This document shows, piece by piece, positions 26,978 to 35,387 of a stretch of 38,486 nt of DNA. The translations under genes were made by a program, and so were the position numbers. Position 1 is the first letter of the stretch, and each line of letters opens with the position of its first letter. The stretch lies in contig JAIOYM010000001.1 of assembly GCA_021741085.1 (NCBI GenBank), positions 1 to 38,486 on the forward strand, written 5' to 3'. Source of the stretch: Rickettsiaceae bacterium (GTDB taxonomy: Bacteria > Pseudomonadota > Alphaproteobacteria > Rickettsiales > Rickettsiaceae). The notes beneath the pieces were generated by a model. That model was given only the letters and a program-made list of their open reading frames with translations. It ran no database searches and was not told the DNA's origin.

Positions 26978-27006
26978 ATAATACTTAATTAGACTTACAA
27001 TTGCAA
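26978..27006 (-). promoter_or_regulatory. Candidate promoter of the efflux operon
   Basis: On the minus strand TTGCAA (27006-27001, 4/6) is followed after 17 bases by TATTAT (26983-26978, 5/6). This leaves a leader of about 40 bases before the adaptor ATG. AGGGA lies in the leader, slightly farther than ideal from the start. No repressor gene is adjacent. Confidence 0.45.
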
Positions 27007-27079
27007 ATACTAACAGACTTTCTCTTCTTGGTTTATATGTCTCAATTTTAAAACTTGTCTCCTAGTCACAATTTTATCC

Positions 27080-27907
27080 CTATTTTCTTTTATTGCTTTT
27101 ATTGCTTTTATTTAAAACCTCTAACATCTGATCATTAAAAATACATGCTACATTTTTGCCAGATTTTAAACTTAGCTTAGGGTAAACTCTTTCAATTATA
27201 ACCGTAGGAGCTTTTTGATTGTTAATTCTATAATTGACAATATTTTCATACAAATTTTCGTCAACGGCAAATATGGCTGGCATTTCAGCGTTTATATCCT
27301 TAAACTCAAGATATGTAAATTCGCCATCATCATATATTTTTGTAGGCGATATCATGTCGCTGCCACTTACACTATAATTAAAATTATATTTTTCTGGATG
27401 CGCCAGATCGGGTAAATCACTGGAGCCATGAGTCTCAAGCATAACAATATCCGAGGAGTTAGATTCCTCATCAGGATATAAAAATTTTACGTTAAATACC
27501 ATATCAGGATCTCTCATATCTATTGCCATAAGCCCATATAGCTCGAAAAAATATACCCGCTTATTAGTAATCAAAGTCATATTCGTATCAGCATCATCTT
27601 CTATGGGCTTTAAAAATATACGATAGCCAGAAGGTACCATTTGCCACGCCGTTTGATTACCCATTGAAATACTAACTATTTCTTCGTCTTGCGCAAGCTC
27701 TATACTTGCTTGGTAATTATAATATCCGGTAAATTTAAATACCTCATTTGGACTGTAAGTAATAACTCTAATACGACTATCTGTGCTTATAGGTCTTGGT
27801 TCCCTTACAGCAAAAGCGTAATTACTAAAAATCAGCAATAAAATTGCCGTAAATATTTTTTTAATTTGTATCAACATGTTTGTCATTGTTATCATTGTTT
27901 GCTTCAT
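27080..27907 (-). CDS. virB9: Type IV secretion system protein VirB9
   Basis: Periplasmic and outer-membrane core component of a P-type IV secretion system, 275 residues as given. The CagX/VirB9 fold is seen in REPRPISTDSRIRVITYSPNEVFKF near the N-terminus. GYYNYQASIELAQDEEIVSISMGN and a C-terminal domain (YDDGEFTYLEF, PAIFAVDE, LSLKSGKNVACIFND) follow. Its ATG overlaps the virB8 stop codon (ATGA), so the two are translationally coupled. Four Met codons occur in the first 11 residues. Starting at Met11 gives a cleaner signal peptide (MLIQIKKIFTAILLLIFSNYAFA), so the true start may be 27877. The 3' end has a 9-base tandem repeat coding for NKS-NKS-NKR. Confidence 0.93.
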   Translation of the reverse strand: MKQTMITMTNMLIQIKKIFTAILLLIFSNYAFAVREPRPISTDSRIRVITYSPNEVFKFTGYYNYQASIELAQDEEIVSISMGNQTAWQMVPSGYRIFLKPIEDDADTNMTLITNKRVYFFELYGLMAIDMRDPDMVFNVKFLYPDEESNSSDIVMLETHGSSDLPDLAHPEKYNFNYSVSGSDMISPTKIYDDGEFTYLEFKDINAEMPAIFAVDENLYENIVNYRINNQKAPTVIIERVYPKLSLKSGKNVACIFNDQMLEVLNKSNKSNKRK

Positions 27908-28602
27908 TGATTCAACTCATTCAATACGTAGTTGATTACCGAGAAATTAAATTTACCAGATAATGCTAACCTATTATTAAGATCATCAATCGTAATTTTT
28001 AAATTAGCTTTCCAAGTACTAGAACCCAATGACTTATATAAATTTCCTTTTGCATAAACATCTGCTTTAAAATCAATTTCTATATTCGAGTCATTAATAA
28101 ATTTTGTCGAAAGAATCGTAATTTTTCTTACCAAATCTCTACGATAGTTTAAAATAGGCGATTTTGAATTATCCAAATCCATCGAATTATAAAATGCTGT
28201 ATAAATAAATCGTGTTGAGTTGTTTTTTACATACAAAAATTGCTCTTGTAACTTATCGTAATCATACTCTTCTCTAATTTTAATATACTTTTCTACTAAT
28301 GAAGCAACTAAAGATTTAATTGGATCTTTGCTAAAACTATTGGGTTGAATTAACTTCACGTCACTTTTGTCGGTTTCATCGGCATGCACAGAATAATAAA
28401 GAGTTTTTTGTATCGGGAATAATAGATAAATATTTGCAGAAAGGCTAAAAACCGCTATGGCTGTAAAAATTAAAGCTAAAGCGACATAACTTCTCTGAGT
28501 AAAAGGCTGCAAGTATTTTATATTGTACCAATTAATCGAATCTTCAAAATAAGACTGATTTTCTACTTCCTTGTTAGTTGATGAGGTATGTTTTTTTATC
28601 AT
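27904..28602 (-). CDS. virB8: Type IV secretion system protein VirB8
   Basis: Inner-membrane assembly factor of the VirB secretion channel, 232 residues. A short cytoplasmic tail contains the family block YFEDSINWYNIKYLQPF at residues 18-34. A single membrane helix follows at about 38-62, then a periplasmic domain of about 165 residues with the NTF2-like pattern. It overlaps virB9 by 4 bases. No virB7, virB10, virB11 or virD4 lies beside it. Rickettsiales often carry duplicate virB8 and virB9 genes scattered around the genome, so this pair may be one of two sets; that is inference. Confidence 0.92.
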   Translation of the reverse strand: MIKKHTSSTNKEVENQSYFEDSINWYNIKYLQPFTQRSYVALALIFTAIAVFSLSANIYLLFPIQKTLYYSVHADETDKSDVKLIQPNSFSKDPIKSLVASLVEKYIKIREEYDYDKLQEQFLYVKNNSTRFIYTAFYNSMDLDNSKSPILNYRRDLVRKITILSTKFINDSNIEIDFKADVYAKGNLYKSLGSSTWKANLKITIDDLNNRLALSGKFNFSVINYVLNELNQ

Positions 28603-28739
28603 TTTTGGTTGAGTGAAAAATATTTAAACAAAAAACGCCTACTGTAATAAAATTTACTATTAAAACTTAGCAAAAACCATACATTATATATTTATAGTGG
28701 ATAGTTTTTTATTCTACAGAAATAATTGATAATAAATTG

Positions 28740-29366
28740 TTACAAGAAAAAATTTTCATACTCCCCTTTTAGGGCAATATCAAATTCATCAAAAGTACAA
28801 TTTTTATTTAAAATTTTTAGAGAAGTAACCGATAGATTTTTGATTCCGCAAGACACTATATCATTGAATCTCAAGAGGTTAGGGCATATATTAACCGCGA
28901 TGCCATGATATGTAATCCACTTTTTTAACCTAACACCCAAAGATGCTATTTTGCTATATTGACCACTAAAATTATTATAAACCCAAACACCAGGACTGTT
29001 TTCTATAAGCTCAGTTTCAACGCCTAACTGTTGTAATGTTGCAACAATCCAGTTTTGTAAATTTCTAACAAATTTTTTTATATCCTGATCTTTACGTAAA
29101 TCTATTATTGGATAAATAATCCTTTGACCCGGACCATGATAAGTGACCCTACCCCCCCTATTAGTACTAACAATTGGAATATCAGTATTATTGTTAAGAA
29201 CTTCGCCTTCCTGCGCACTTACTCCAAAAGTATACACTTCGTTATGCTCTAGAAGTAAAATAGTATTTTCGGTTTCGTAATTAATAACCTTATCTACATA
29301 TTCGCTCATCAAGATCTCAGCCGCATTATAATCTGTTAGACCTTTGAATGTTAACCATTGCGCCAT
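28740..29366 (-). CDS. lipB: Octanoyl-[acyl carrier protein]:protein octanoyltransferase
   Basis: Transfers octanoate from acyl carrier protein to lipoyl domains, the first step of lipoate synthesis for pyruvate and 2-oxoglutarate dehydrogenases. 208 residues, normal length. The signature RGGRVTYHGPGQ is at 70-81. The catalytic pair is Lys139 (SKIASLGV) and Cys173 (IVSCGI). The usual Pro before the catalytic Cys is Ser here, a mild variation. NICPNLLRFNDI is conserved. It is divergent from tolC and 137 bases upstream of virB8 on the same strand; a weak hairpin and a T-run lie in that gap. Confidence 0.96.
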   Translation of the reverse strand: MAQWLTFKGLTDYNAAEILMSEYVDKVINYETENTILLLEHNEVYTFGVSAQEGEVLNNNTDIPIVSTNRGGRVTYHGPGQRIIYPIIDLRKDQDIKKFVRNLQNWIVATLQQLGVETELIENSPGVWVYNNFSGQYSKIASLGVRLKKWITYHGIAVNICPNLLRFNDIVSCGIKNLSVTSLKILNKNCTFDEFDIALKGEYENFFL

Positions 29367-29463
29367 TAACTTTTTATTGAAAAAAATATATTACTCTTGT
29401 GATAAAATGAATAATTAGATATTCTTATATACTATAAACATAATATAAAAGAGTAAACTAGAA

Positions 29464-30828
29464 ATGTTAAACAATTGCAAACTAAAATTGGCCGTTACTT
29501 CTGTTCTATTAGCACTTCTCTTAAATGCTAAAGTTTCTTTTGCAGTAGTTTTAGAAGAAGCTCTAAAATCTGCAATATTATCAAATGAAAAATTTAAGAT
29601 ATTGCAAGAAAGTTTTTTACAAAGCTCGGAACAAGTACCTAGAGCAATTTCTGATGCATTTATGCCAAAGACAGCTATTTCATCTTCTATAATAAAAAAC
29701 GACAAAACTTCTTTGGGAACGACTTCTAATCAACAGCAACTCAGTAATAGTATACAAACAACATTACCAGTTTTTTCTGGTGGAGCTGGTTTAGCCTCGC
29801 TAAAAACTAGTCATAATATTGTTATGGCTGCAAAATATCAATATTATAAAGACGAACAAAATACAATTATAAATCTGATAAATTTATATATTGACTATCA
29901 CGTGGCAAATGAAATTTATAAAATAAGAAAAGCTTCCACGTTGAATGCTAAACAAAACTATGAAGCCGCAAAAGAAAAAGTAATTTTAGGGGAAGCTACA
30001 AAAACGGATTTGGCATTTGCAGAATCGTCTTTCTCTAAAGCTAAAACCGAAGAATTAAAAAGCCTTACAGAAAAAGAAAATAAATATCAAGAATTTGCAG
30101 TAAATTTTAATATGTCTCCTGAAGAAACAATTTTACCAAGAGTTGACTCTAAGCAATTTGAAGATCTGGATTTTTTTACTAATAAAGTGCAGAAGCAGAA
30201 TTTAGATTTAAAGATTTATTCCTATAATTTACAGTCCGCTAGCTCTAATGTTTCCGCTACCTTAGCCTCTAGTTTTTCTCCAACAGTTTCATTGACAGCT
30301 TCCAGTGGCACTAAAGCAAGAGTCGGCTCAATGAGATTTAACAATTTTGGTAACCAAGATCCAACAATTCAATTGAATATTAATATACCCTTATTATCTA
30401 GAGGTGGACAGGAGTTTGCTGATGTTAGAACATCAAGAAGTAAGGAAAGAGCGGTGGCTCTTACTTTAGCTAGTTTGCAAAAATCAGTGCAAACTAGTAT
30501 AACTTCATCGTTAAGTAATTATAAAACATTCAAACTTAGTATCGAATCAGCTAAAGCGGCTGTAGACGCTCGAGAACTATATTTAAAAGGTGTAGAGCAA
30601 GAATATGGACTTGGTAATAAATCGTTGCTAGATTTGTTGCAAGCCGACAGCGATCTTGCCAACGACAAAATTACTTACGTACAAACAGTGTCAGCTTATA
30701 TTAAATCTTTTTACGCACTTAAGTCTTTAGTTGGAGAACTAACTGCCAAAAAAATGCGTTTAGGTATAAAAGTTTTTGACCCTGAAGTTGTTTATACCCG
30801 CAAGAAAATTGGCTTCATAACTTTCTAA
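29464..30828 (+). CDS. tolC: TolC-family outer-membrane channel protein
   Basis: Outer-membrane exit duct for type I secretion and RND efflux, 454 residues. The signal peptide (LAVTSVLLALLLNAKVSFA) ends near residue 27. VLEEALKSAILSNEKFKILQE opens the mature chain. The two structural repeats of helical barrel plus strands are visible: VFSGGAGLASLKTSHNIVMA in the first half and LLSRGGQEFADVRTSRSKERA in the second. The C-terminal part (YGLGNKSLLDLLQADSDLANDKITYVQTVSAY) is highly typical. It heads a plus-strand run tolC-popZ-RARP-1-like-uvrB-kinase. It probably serves the RND pump encoded on the other strand. Confidence 0.95.
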   Translation: MLNNCKLKLAVTSVLLALLLNAKVSFAVVLEEALKSAILSNEKFKILQESFLQSSEQVPRAISDAFMPKTAISSSIIKNDKTSLGTTSNQQQLSNSIQTTLPVFSGGAGLASLKTSHNIVMAAKYQYYKDEQNTIINLINLYIDYHVANEIYKIRKASTLNAKQNYEAAKEKVILGEATKTDLAFAESSFSKAKTEELKSLTEKENKYQEFAVNFNMSPEETILPRVDSKQFEDLDFFTNKVQKQNLDLKIYSYNLQSASSNVSATLASSFSPTVSLTASSGTKARVGSMRFNNFGNQDPTIQLNINIPLLSRGGQEFADVRTSRSKERAVALTLASLQKSVQTSITSSLSNYKTFKLSIESAKAAVDARELYLKGVEQEYGLGNKSLLDLLQADSDLANDKITYVQTVSAYIKSFYALKSLVGELTAKKMRLGIKVFDPEVVYTRKKIGFITF

Positions 30829-30846
30829 CAGTATACTAAAAAATAT

Positions 30847-31257
30847 ATGAATGAAAAAAAAATTGAAATAAACGATGTACTGAAATCGATTAAGAATCTT
30901 ATAAATGACACCCCAAGTCATGAAGATATTTTAGAATTAACTAATATAGTTGAATTTGGTAATAATGATGAAGTGAAGGCTAAAAAGAAGCTCAGCGTAT
31001 CCGAAAATACTCAATCTGATACTAATATTAATTCATATGATCATTTATTTAAAAATATCAAGCAATTAATTTCAATTTCTTCTAAAATGAATAATAGAAG
31101 TGTGGCACCCGAGCTCGGTGACAATTCGATGGAAGTTTTTATTGCAAAATTAGTTGAACCCCAAATAAAGCAGTGGCTTAAAGAAAATTTGCCTAGCATT
31201 GTGAATGTTGTGGTAGAAAAAGAAATACAAAAATTATTGCATGATGATAAAGGGTAG
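30847..31257 (+). CDS. popZ: PopZ-like cell-pole organising protein (DUF2497)
   Basis: 136 residues. The N-terminal helix EINDVLKSIKNLIND and the C-terminal block FIAKLVEPQIKQWLKENLPSIVNVVVEKEIQKLL are the two conserved parts of the alphaproteobacterial PopZ family. The acidic linker between them (residues 30-90) is shorter than in Caulobacter. In Caulobacter PopZ self-assembles at the cell pole, anchors ParB-bound origins and recruits regulators through its N-terminal helix, while the C-terminal helices oligomerise. The gene starts 18 bases after tolC, and its last 17 bases overlap the next gene. Polar function here is inferred from the family. Confidence 0.88.
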   Translation: MNEKKIEINDVLKSIKNLINDTPSHEDILELTNIVEFGNNDEVKAKKKLSVSENTQSDTNINSYDHLFKNIKQLISISSKMNNRSVAPELGDNSMEVFIAKLVEPQIKQWLKENLPSIVNVVVEKEIQKLLHDDKG

Positions 31258-33382
31258 AATTGCTTTATTAATATTATTTTTTGTTACTACAACAAATATC
31301 ATAGCGACAGAGAAAGCTAAATTTCTGCCTCCAATTCCTGAGTTTGCAAAAAACAATTCAGAAAAAAGCACTCCGATAACACCCCCTGAAAAAGATGAAA
31401 AAATAACAAAACCGGGATATGTTGTTGCCGAAGAAAAAACACTTTGGAATAGGATAAATGAATTCTTTTTATCGATTTTTAGCAACAAAACCCTTGTGAA
31501 AATCCCTAATGTGAACACCAAGGATAAGGTGGCAACATCTCAGCCGCCGCCGCTAGAGCTACCACAGATAGGCAGCCCAGCCCAAGAGCAAGTAGCGCCT
31601 AATACAACATCTCAGCAGCCGTTGCAGTTACCACAGATAGCGAAACCAGCGCAAGAGTTGGCAACGCCGAATACAACATCTCAAAAGCCACTGGAGTTAC
31701 CACAGATAGCGAAACCAGCGCAAGAGCAAGCAGCGCCTAATACAACATCTCAGCAGCCGCTAGAGTTGCCACAGATAGCGAAACCAGCGCAAGAACAAGC
31801 AGCGCCGAATACAACATCTCAGCAGCCTTTGCAGTTACCTCAGATAGCGCGCCCAACCCAAGAGCAAGTAGCGCCTAATACAACATCTCAGCAGCCGCTA
31901 GAGTTACCACAGATAGCGAAACCAGCGCAAGAGTTGGCAACGCCGAATACAACATCTCAAAAGCCACTAGAGTTACCACAGATAGCGAAACCAGCGCAAG
32001 AGCCAGCAGCGCCGAATGCACCATCTCAACAGCCGTTGCAGTTACCTCAGATAGCGAAACCAGCGCAAGAACAAGCAACGCCGAATACAACATCTCAACA
32101 GCCGTTGCAGTTACCTCAGATAGCGAAACCAGCGCAAGAACAAGCAACGCCGAATGCACCATCTCAGCAGCCACTGAAATTGCCTCAGATAGCGAAACCA
32201 GCGCAAGAGCCAGCAGCGCCGAATGCACCATCTCAGCAGCCACTGAAATTGCCTGAGATAGCGAAACCAGCGCAAGAGCCAGCAGCGCCGAATGCACCAT
32301 CTCAGCAGCCACTGAAATTGCCTCAGATAGCGAAACCAGCGCAAGAGTCGGCAACGCCTAATACAACATCTCAAAAGCCACTGGAGTTACCACAGATAGC
32401 GAAACCAGCGCAAGAGCAAGCAGCGCCGAATACAACATCTCAGCAGCCGCCGCTAGAGTTACCACAAATAGCGCGCCCAACCCAAGAACAAGCAAAACCT
32501 AATACACCGCAGCCAACTATAGTAACTGCACAAGCCCCTAAAGCTCCTGTATTAAACAAAAATCAACTTGGTATACCAAAAGCTGTAGCTAAAAAAATCG
32601 AACAACAAAACACTAATACACCAACCAATAACGTTGCAAGTGTTACTACTAACACTACTGCTGAAATTAAGAGCTCTGACTCATCTAACAACGACGACAT
32701 GATCAACGAAAGTGACTCAAAAGATACCAATAGCTCTGGCAGCGATGCTGCAACTATTCCCACCTCCCATTCACTTGATGATCATTTGCCTCTACAAAAA
32801 TTCATTAGTGATGAATCGACTATGCTATTACTTCCTGATGACGATATAGTTTGTGGCAAATTAACCGAAAAAGCTGAAATTGAGTTAATGCATGGTAGAG
32901 ATTATATTAGATATAACGAAGTAGAAGAAATGAAATACCAAACATTAGAAGCTGATTTAAAAACAAATCTATTTATTGAAAATTATAACCATTATTATAC
33001 CAATACAGTTATAAATAAGAATAAAAACAATGTTGTTAATGTACCCCCTTGTATTTTAGCCCATGATGCTTTTGCAGCTGTTCAACAAGGCAATATATAT
33101 CGCATAAAAGTTTTAATTACATCTTATCCTCAATTATTAGGAGTTGTTAATGTCGACGGAGAAAATTTACTAAGCCTAGCCTTAAAGATGAAGGAAGCGG
33201 AGATATTGCAATATTTGCTAGATGAGTCTCATGGAGCTTTCTACTACGAACCTTTAGTTTCACTTGCAAAAAAAATTGGAGATGCTGAAATGACAAAATC
33301 AATAAAAGATGCTAGAGTTAAATTTCACAGCGCTTTTACAAAAAAAGTAAAAAATTACAATTACTATAAATGCAATTATTAA
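31241..33382 (+). CDS. Sec-exported repeat protein with C-terminal ankyrins, RARP-1-like
   Basis: 713 residues. A Sec signal peptide (MMIKGRIALLILFFVTTTNIIA) is followed by a 75-residue linker. Residues 104-424 are 14 near-identical 23-residue units (pattern PLxLPQIAKPAQEQxxPNTTSQQ, the last unit short), almost certainly extended and disordered. A Ser/Thr/Asn/Asp-rich stretch follows. About residues 607-690 contain ankyrin-like helices (HDAFAAVQQGNIYRIKVLI, VDGENLLSLALKMKEAEIL). Signal peptide plus repeats plus ankyrins, just downstream of tolC, is the architecture of Rickettsia RARP-1. That protein is reported as TolC-dependent in export and, in later work, as periplasmic. The start ATG lies inside popZ; the ATG one codon later is equally possible. 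Overlap suggests coupling with popZ. Confidence 0.85.
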   Translation: MMIKGRIALLILFFVTTTNIIATEKAKFLPPIPEFAKNNSEKSTPITPPEKDEKITKPGYVVAEEKTLWNRINEFFLSIFSNKTLVKIPNVNTKDKVATSQPPPLELPQIGSPAQEQVAPNTTSQQPLQLPQIAKPAQELATPNTTSQKPLELPQIAKPAQEQAAPNTTSQQPLELPQIAKPAQEQAAPNTTSQQPLQLPQIARPTQEQVAPNTTSQQPLELPQIAKPAQELATPNTTSQKPLELPQIAKPAQEPAAPNAPSQQPLQLPQIAKPAQEQATPNTTSQQPLQLPQIAKPAQEQATPNAPSQQPLKLPQIAKPAQEPAAPNAPSQQPLKLPEIAKPAQEPAAPNAPSQQPLKLPQIAKPAQESATPNTTSQKPLELPQIAKPAQEQAAPNTTSQQPPLELPQIARPTQEQAKPNTPQPTIVTAQAPKAPVLNKNQLGIPKAVAKKIEQQNTNTPTNNVASVTTNTTAEIKSSDSSNNDDMINESDSKDTNSSGSDAATIPTSHSLDDHLPLQKFISDESTMLLLPDDDIVCGKLTEKAEIELMHGRDYIRYNEVEEMKYQTLEADLKTNLFIENYNHYYTNTVINKNKNNVVNVPPCILAHDAFAAVQQGNIYRIKVLITSYPQLLGVVNVDGENLLSLALKMKEAEILQYLLDESHGAFYYEPLVSLAKKIGDAEMTKSIKDARVKFHSAFTKKVKNYNYYKCNY
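31550..32512 (+). repeat. Coding tandem repeat, 69-bp period, about 14 copies
   Basis: Each unit encodes PL(E/Q/K)LPQIA(K/R)P(A/T)QE...PN(T/A)(T/P)SQ(Q/K). Units fall into subtypes (QEQAAPNTTSQQ, QELATPNTTSQK, QEPAAPNAPSQQ) that recur in blocks, showing duplication of multi-unit segments. Because the period is a multiple of three, the antisense and shifted frames are also open; these shadow frames are not genes. Confidence 0.95.
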
Positions 33383-33389
33383 ATAATGC

Positions 33390-35357
33390 ATGGAAAAATT
33401 CCAGCTTACCTCAAACTTCATCCCCTCAGGAGATCAACCCTACGCCATAGAAAAACTTGTACTGGGACTCAAAGATAATAAACTAGATCAAGTTTTACTT
33501 GGAGTTACTGGTTCAGGTAAAACTTTTACTATGGCCAACATAATAGCTTCATCAGGCAAACCTACTCTGATTATGGCGCCTAATAAAACTTTGGCGGGTC
33601 AATTATATCAAGAGATGAAGGATTTTTTCCCCGATAATGCCATAGAATATTTTGTTTCTTATTATGATTATTATCAACCCGAAGCCTACATACCCAGAAC
33701 CGACACTTATATAGAAAAGGATGCATCTATTAACGAGCAAATTGATCTTTTGCGACATTCAGCTACCAGGTCTTTGCTTGAAAGAAGAGACGTTGTTGTA
33801 ATATCTTCTGTATCTTGTATTTACGGTCTTGGTTCACCAGACTTATATTATAATATGACTGTAAATTTAGAGGTAGGCAATAACTATGAGCGCAAAAACT
33901 TACTAGATAAATTGGTATCATTACAATACCAACGTAACGATGTTAATTTTATTAGAGGCACGTTTCGCGTTTCTGGAGAAAATATAGACATTTTTCCTTC
34001 TCATTATGGTGAAAAAGCTTGGAGACTTGTATTTTTTATGAACCAACTAGAAGAAATTAGTGAATTTGATCCCCTAACAGGACAAAAACTTGCTCGGCTA
34101 AAAGCGGCAGTTATTTATGCGAATTCACATTATGTAACACCAAGAAACGTTGTTGATAAAGCAGTTGAAGAAATAAAAATTGAGCTTGAAGAGCGCTTAA
34201 AAGAATTCGAATCTAATGGCAAACTATTAGAAGCCCAAAGATTAGAGCAAAGAACTCGGTATGACATAGAAATGCTTGTTACAACAGGTCATTGTAAGGG
34301 GATAGAAAATTATACCCGCTATCTTTCTGGTCAAAAAAAGGGGGAACCCCCTCCAACTTTGTTTCAATATTTTCCTAAAGAATCTCTATTATTCATTGAT
34401 GAAAGTCATGTTACTTTGTCGCAAATAGCAGGTATGTATAATGGCGATAGGTCAAGAAAAGAAGTCTTAGTAGAGCACGGCTTTAGACTGCCTTCTGCTT
34501 TAGATAACAGACCGTTGCGATTTGATGAATGGGAAAAATTCAGGCCCAATACTATTTATGTATCAGCTACACCAGGTAATCTTGAATTAGAAAAAACTTC
34601 TGGTGCTTTCATTCAGCAAATTATTCGTCCAACTGGTTTGCTAGATCCAATATGTATAGTTCAACCATCAAGCAATCAGGTGGAATTACTACTGGGGGAA
34701 ATACAAAAAACCGTTAAAGCAGGTTTCCGAATATTGGTTACAGTATTAACAAAAAAAATGGCTGAAGAATTGACTGATTATTTAAAAGATCTTTCTTATA
34801 AAGCATGCTACATGCACTCTGAAATTAAAACTTTGGAGAGAATGCAAATTATTCATCAATTACGTAAAGGTGACTTCGATATTTTGATCGGCATAAATCT
34901 TCTAAGAGAGGGACTAGACATCCCAGAATGCTCTCTTGTAGCAATATTAGATGCAGATAAAGAAGGTTTTTTAAGATCTGAAACTGCACTAATTCAAACT
35001 ATAGGTAGGGCTGCTCGCAACTCCTTCGGTAGAGTGATACTTTATGCAGATGTAGTAACTAAATCTATAGCCAAAGCATTAGAAAAAACAAATCTTCGTA
35101 GAGAAGTTCAAGAAAAATATAATTTAGAGCATAATATTGTTCCAACTTCAGTCTTCAAAAATATTAGCAATCTTTTTGAAGAGGTTATTGAAGAAATGGG
35201 TGAAGATAATATAAAATCTATGAAGAACGAAGCTGTGTGTGAATCATCTATAGAAGTTTTAAAGAAGCAAATGAAAATAGCTGCAGATTCTTTAGAGTTT
35301 GAAAAAGCTGCTGCGTTGCGCAATCAAATAAAAAATCTAGAGAAATTGTTGCTTTAA
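33390..35357 (+). CDS. uvrB: UvrABC excinuclease subunit B
   Basis: DNA-damage recognition helicase of nucleotide excision repair, 655 residues (E. coli 673). Walker A GVTGSGKT is at 38-45. The beta-hairpin and domain-2 start FVSYYDYYQPEAYIPRTDTYIEKD lies near 88-112. DESH is the Walker B, and helicase motifs V and VI read GINLLREGLDIPE and QTIGRAARN. The C-terminal UVR motif (ADSLEFEKAAALRNQIKNLE), which contacts UvrC, is complete. It starts 7 bases after the RARP-1-like gene, so it is probably co-transcribed with tolC-popZ, an unusual grouping. Confidence 0.98.
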   Translation: MEKFQLTSNFIPSGDQPYAIEKLVLGLKDNKLDQVLLGVTGSGKTFTMANIIASSGKPTLIMAPNKTLAGQLYQEMKDFFPDNAIEYFVSYYDYYQPEAYIPRTDTYIEKDASINEQIDLLRHSATRSLLERRDVVVISSVSCIYGLGSPDLYYNMTVNLEVGNNYERKNLLDKLVSLQYQRNDVNFIRGTFRVSGENIDIFPSHYGEKAWRLVFFMNQLEEISEFDPLTGQKLARLKAAVIYANSHYVTPRNVVDKAVEEIKIELEERLKEFESNGKLLEAQRLEQRTRYDIEMLVTTGHCKGIENYTRYLSGQKKGEPPPTLFQYFPKESLLFIDESHVTLSQIAGMYNGDRSRKEVLVEHGFRLPSALDNRPLRFDEWEKFRPNTIYVSATPGNLELEKTSGAFIQQIIRPTGLLDPICIVQPSSNQVELLLGEIQKTVKAGFRILVTVLTKKMAEELTDYLKDLSYKACYMHSEIKTLERMQIIHQLRKGDFDILIGINLLREGLDIPECSLVAILDADKEGFLRSETALIQTIGRAARNSFGRVILYADVVTKSIAKALEKTNLRREVQEKYNLEHNIVPTSVFKNISNLFEEVIEEMGEDNIKSMKNEAVCESSIEVLKKQMKIAADSLEFEKAAALRNQIKNLEKLLL

Positions 35358-35387
35358 AAAACCCTTAAATTTGGATTATTTAATCCC

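Noticed and set aside
28603..28739. Terminator of lipB in the gap before virB8
   Set aside because: A GTAA/TTAC core followed by a T-run is present on the minus strand, but the stem is too short and mismatched to support a call.
31875..32374. Antisense frames of 159 and 87 codons opposite the RARP-1-like gene
   Set aside because: They are shadows of the 69-bp repeat, whose length is a multiple of three, so all frames stay open. They have low-complexity products and no start signals.
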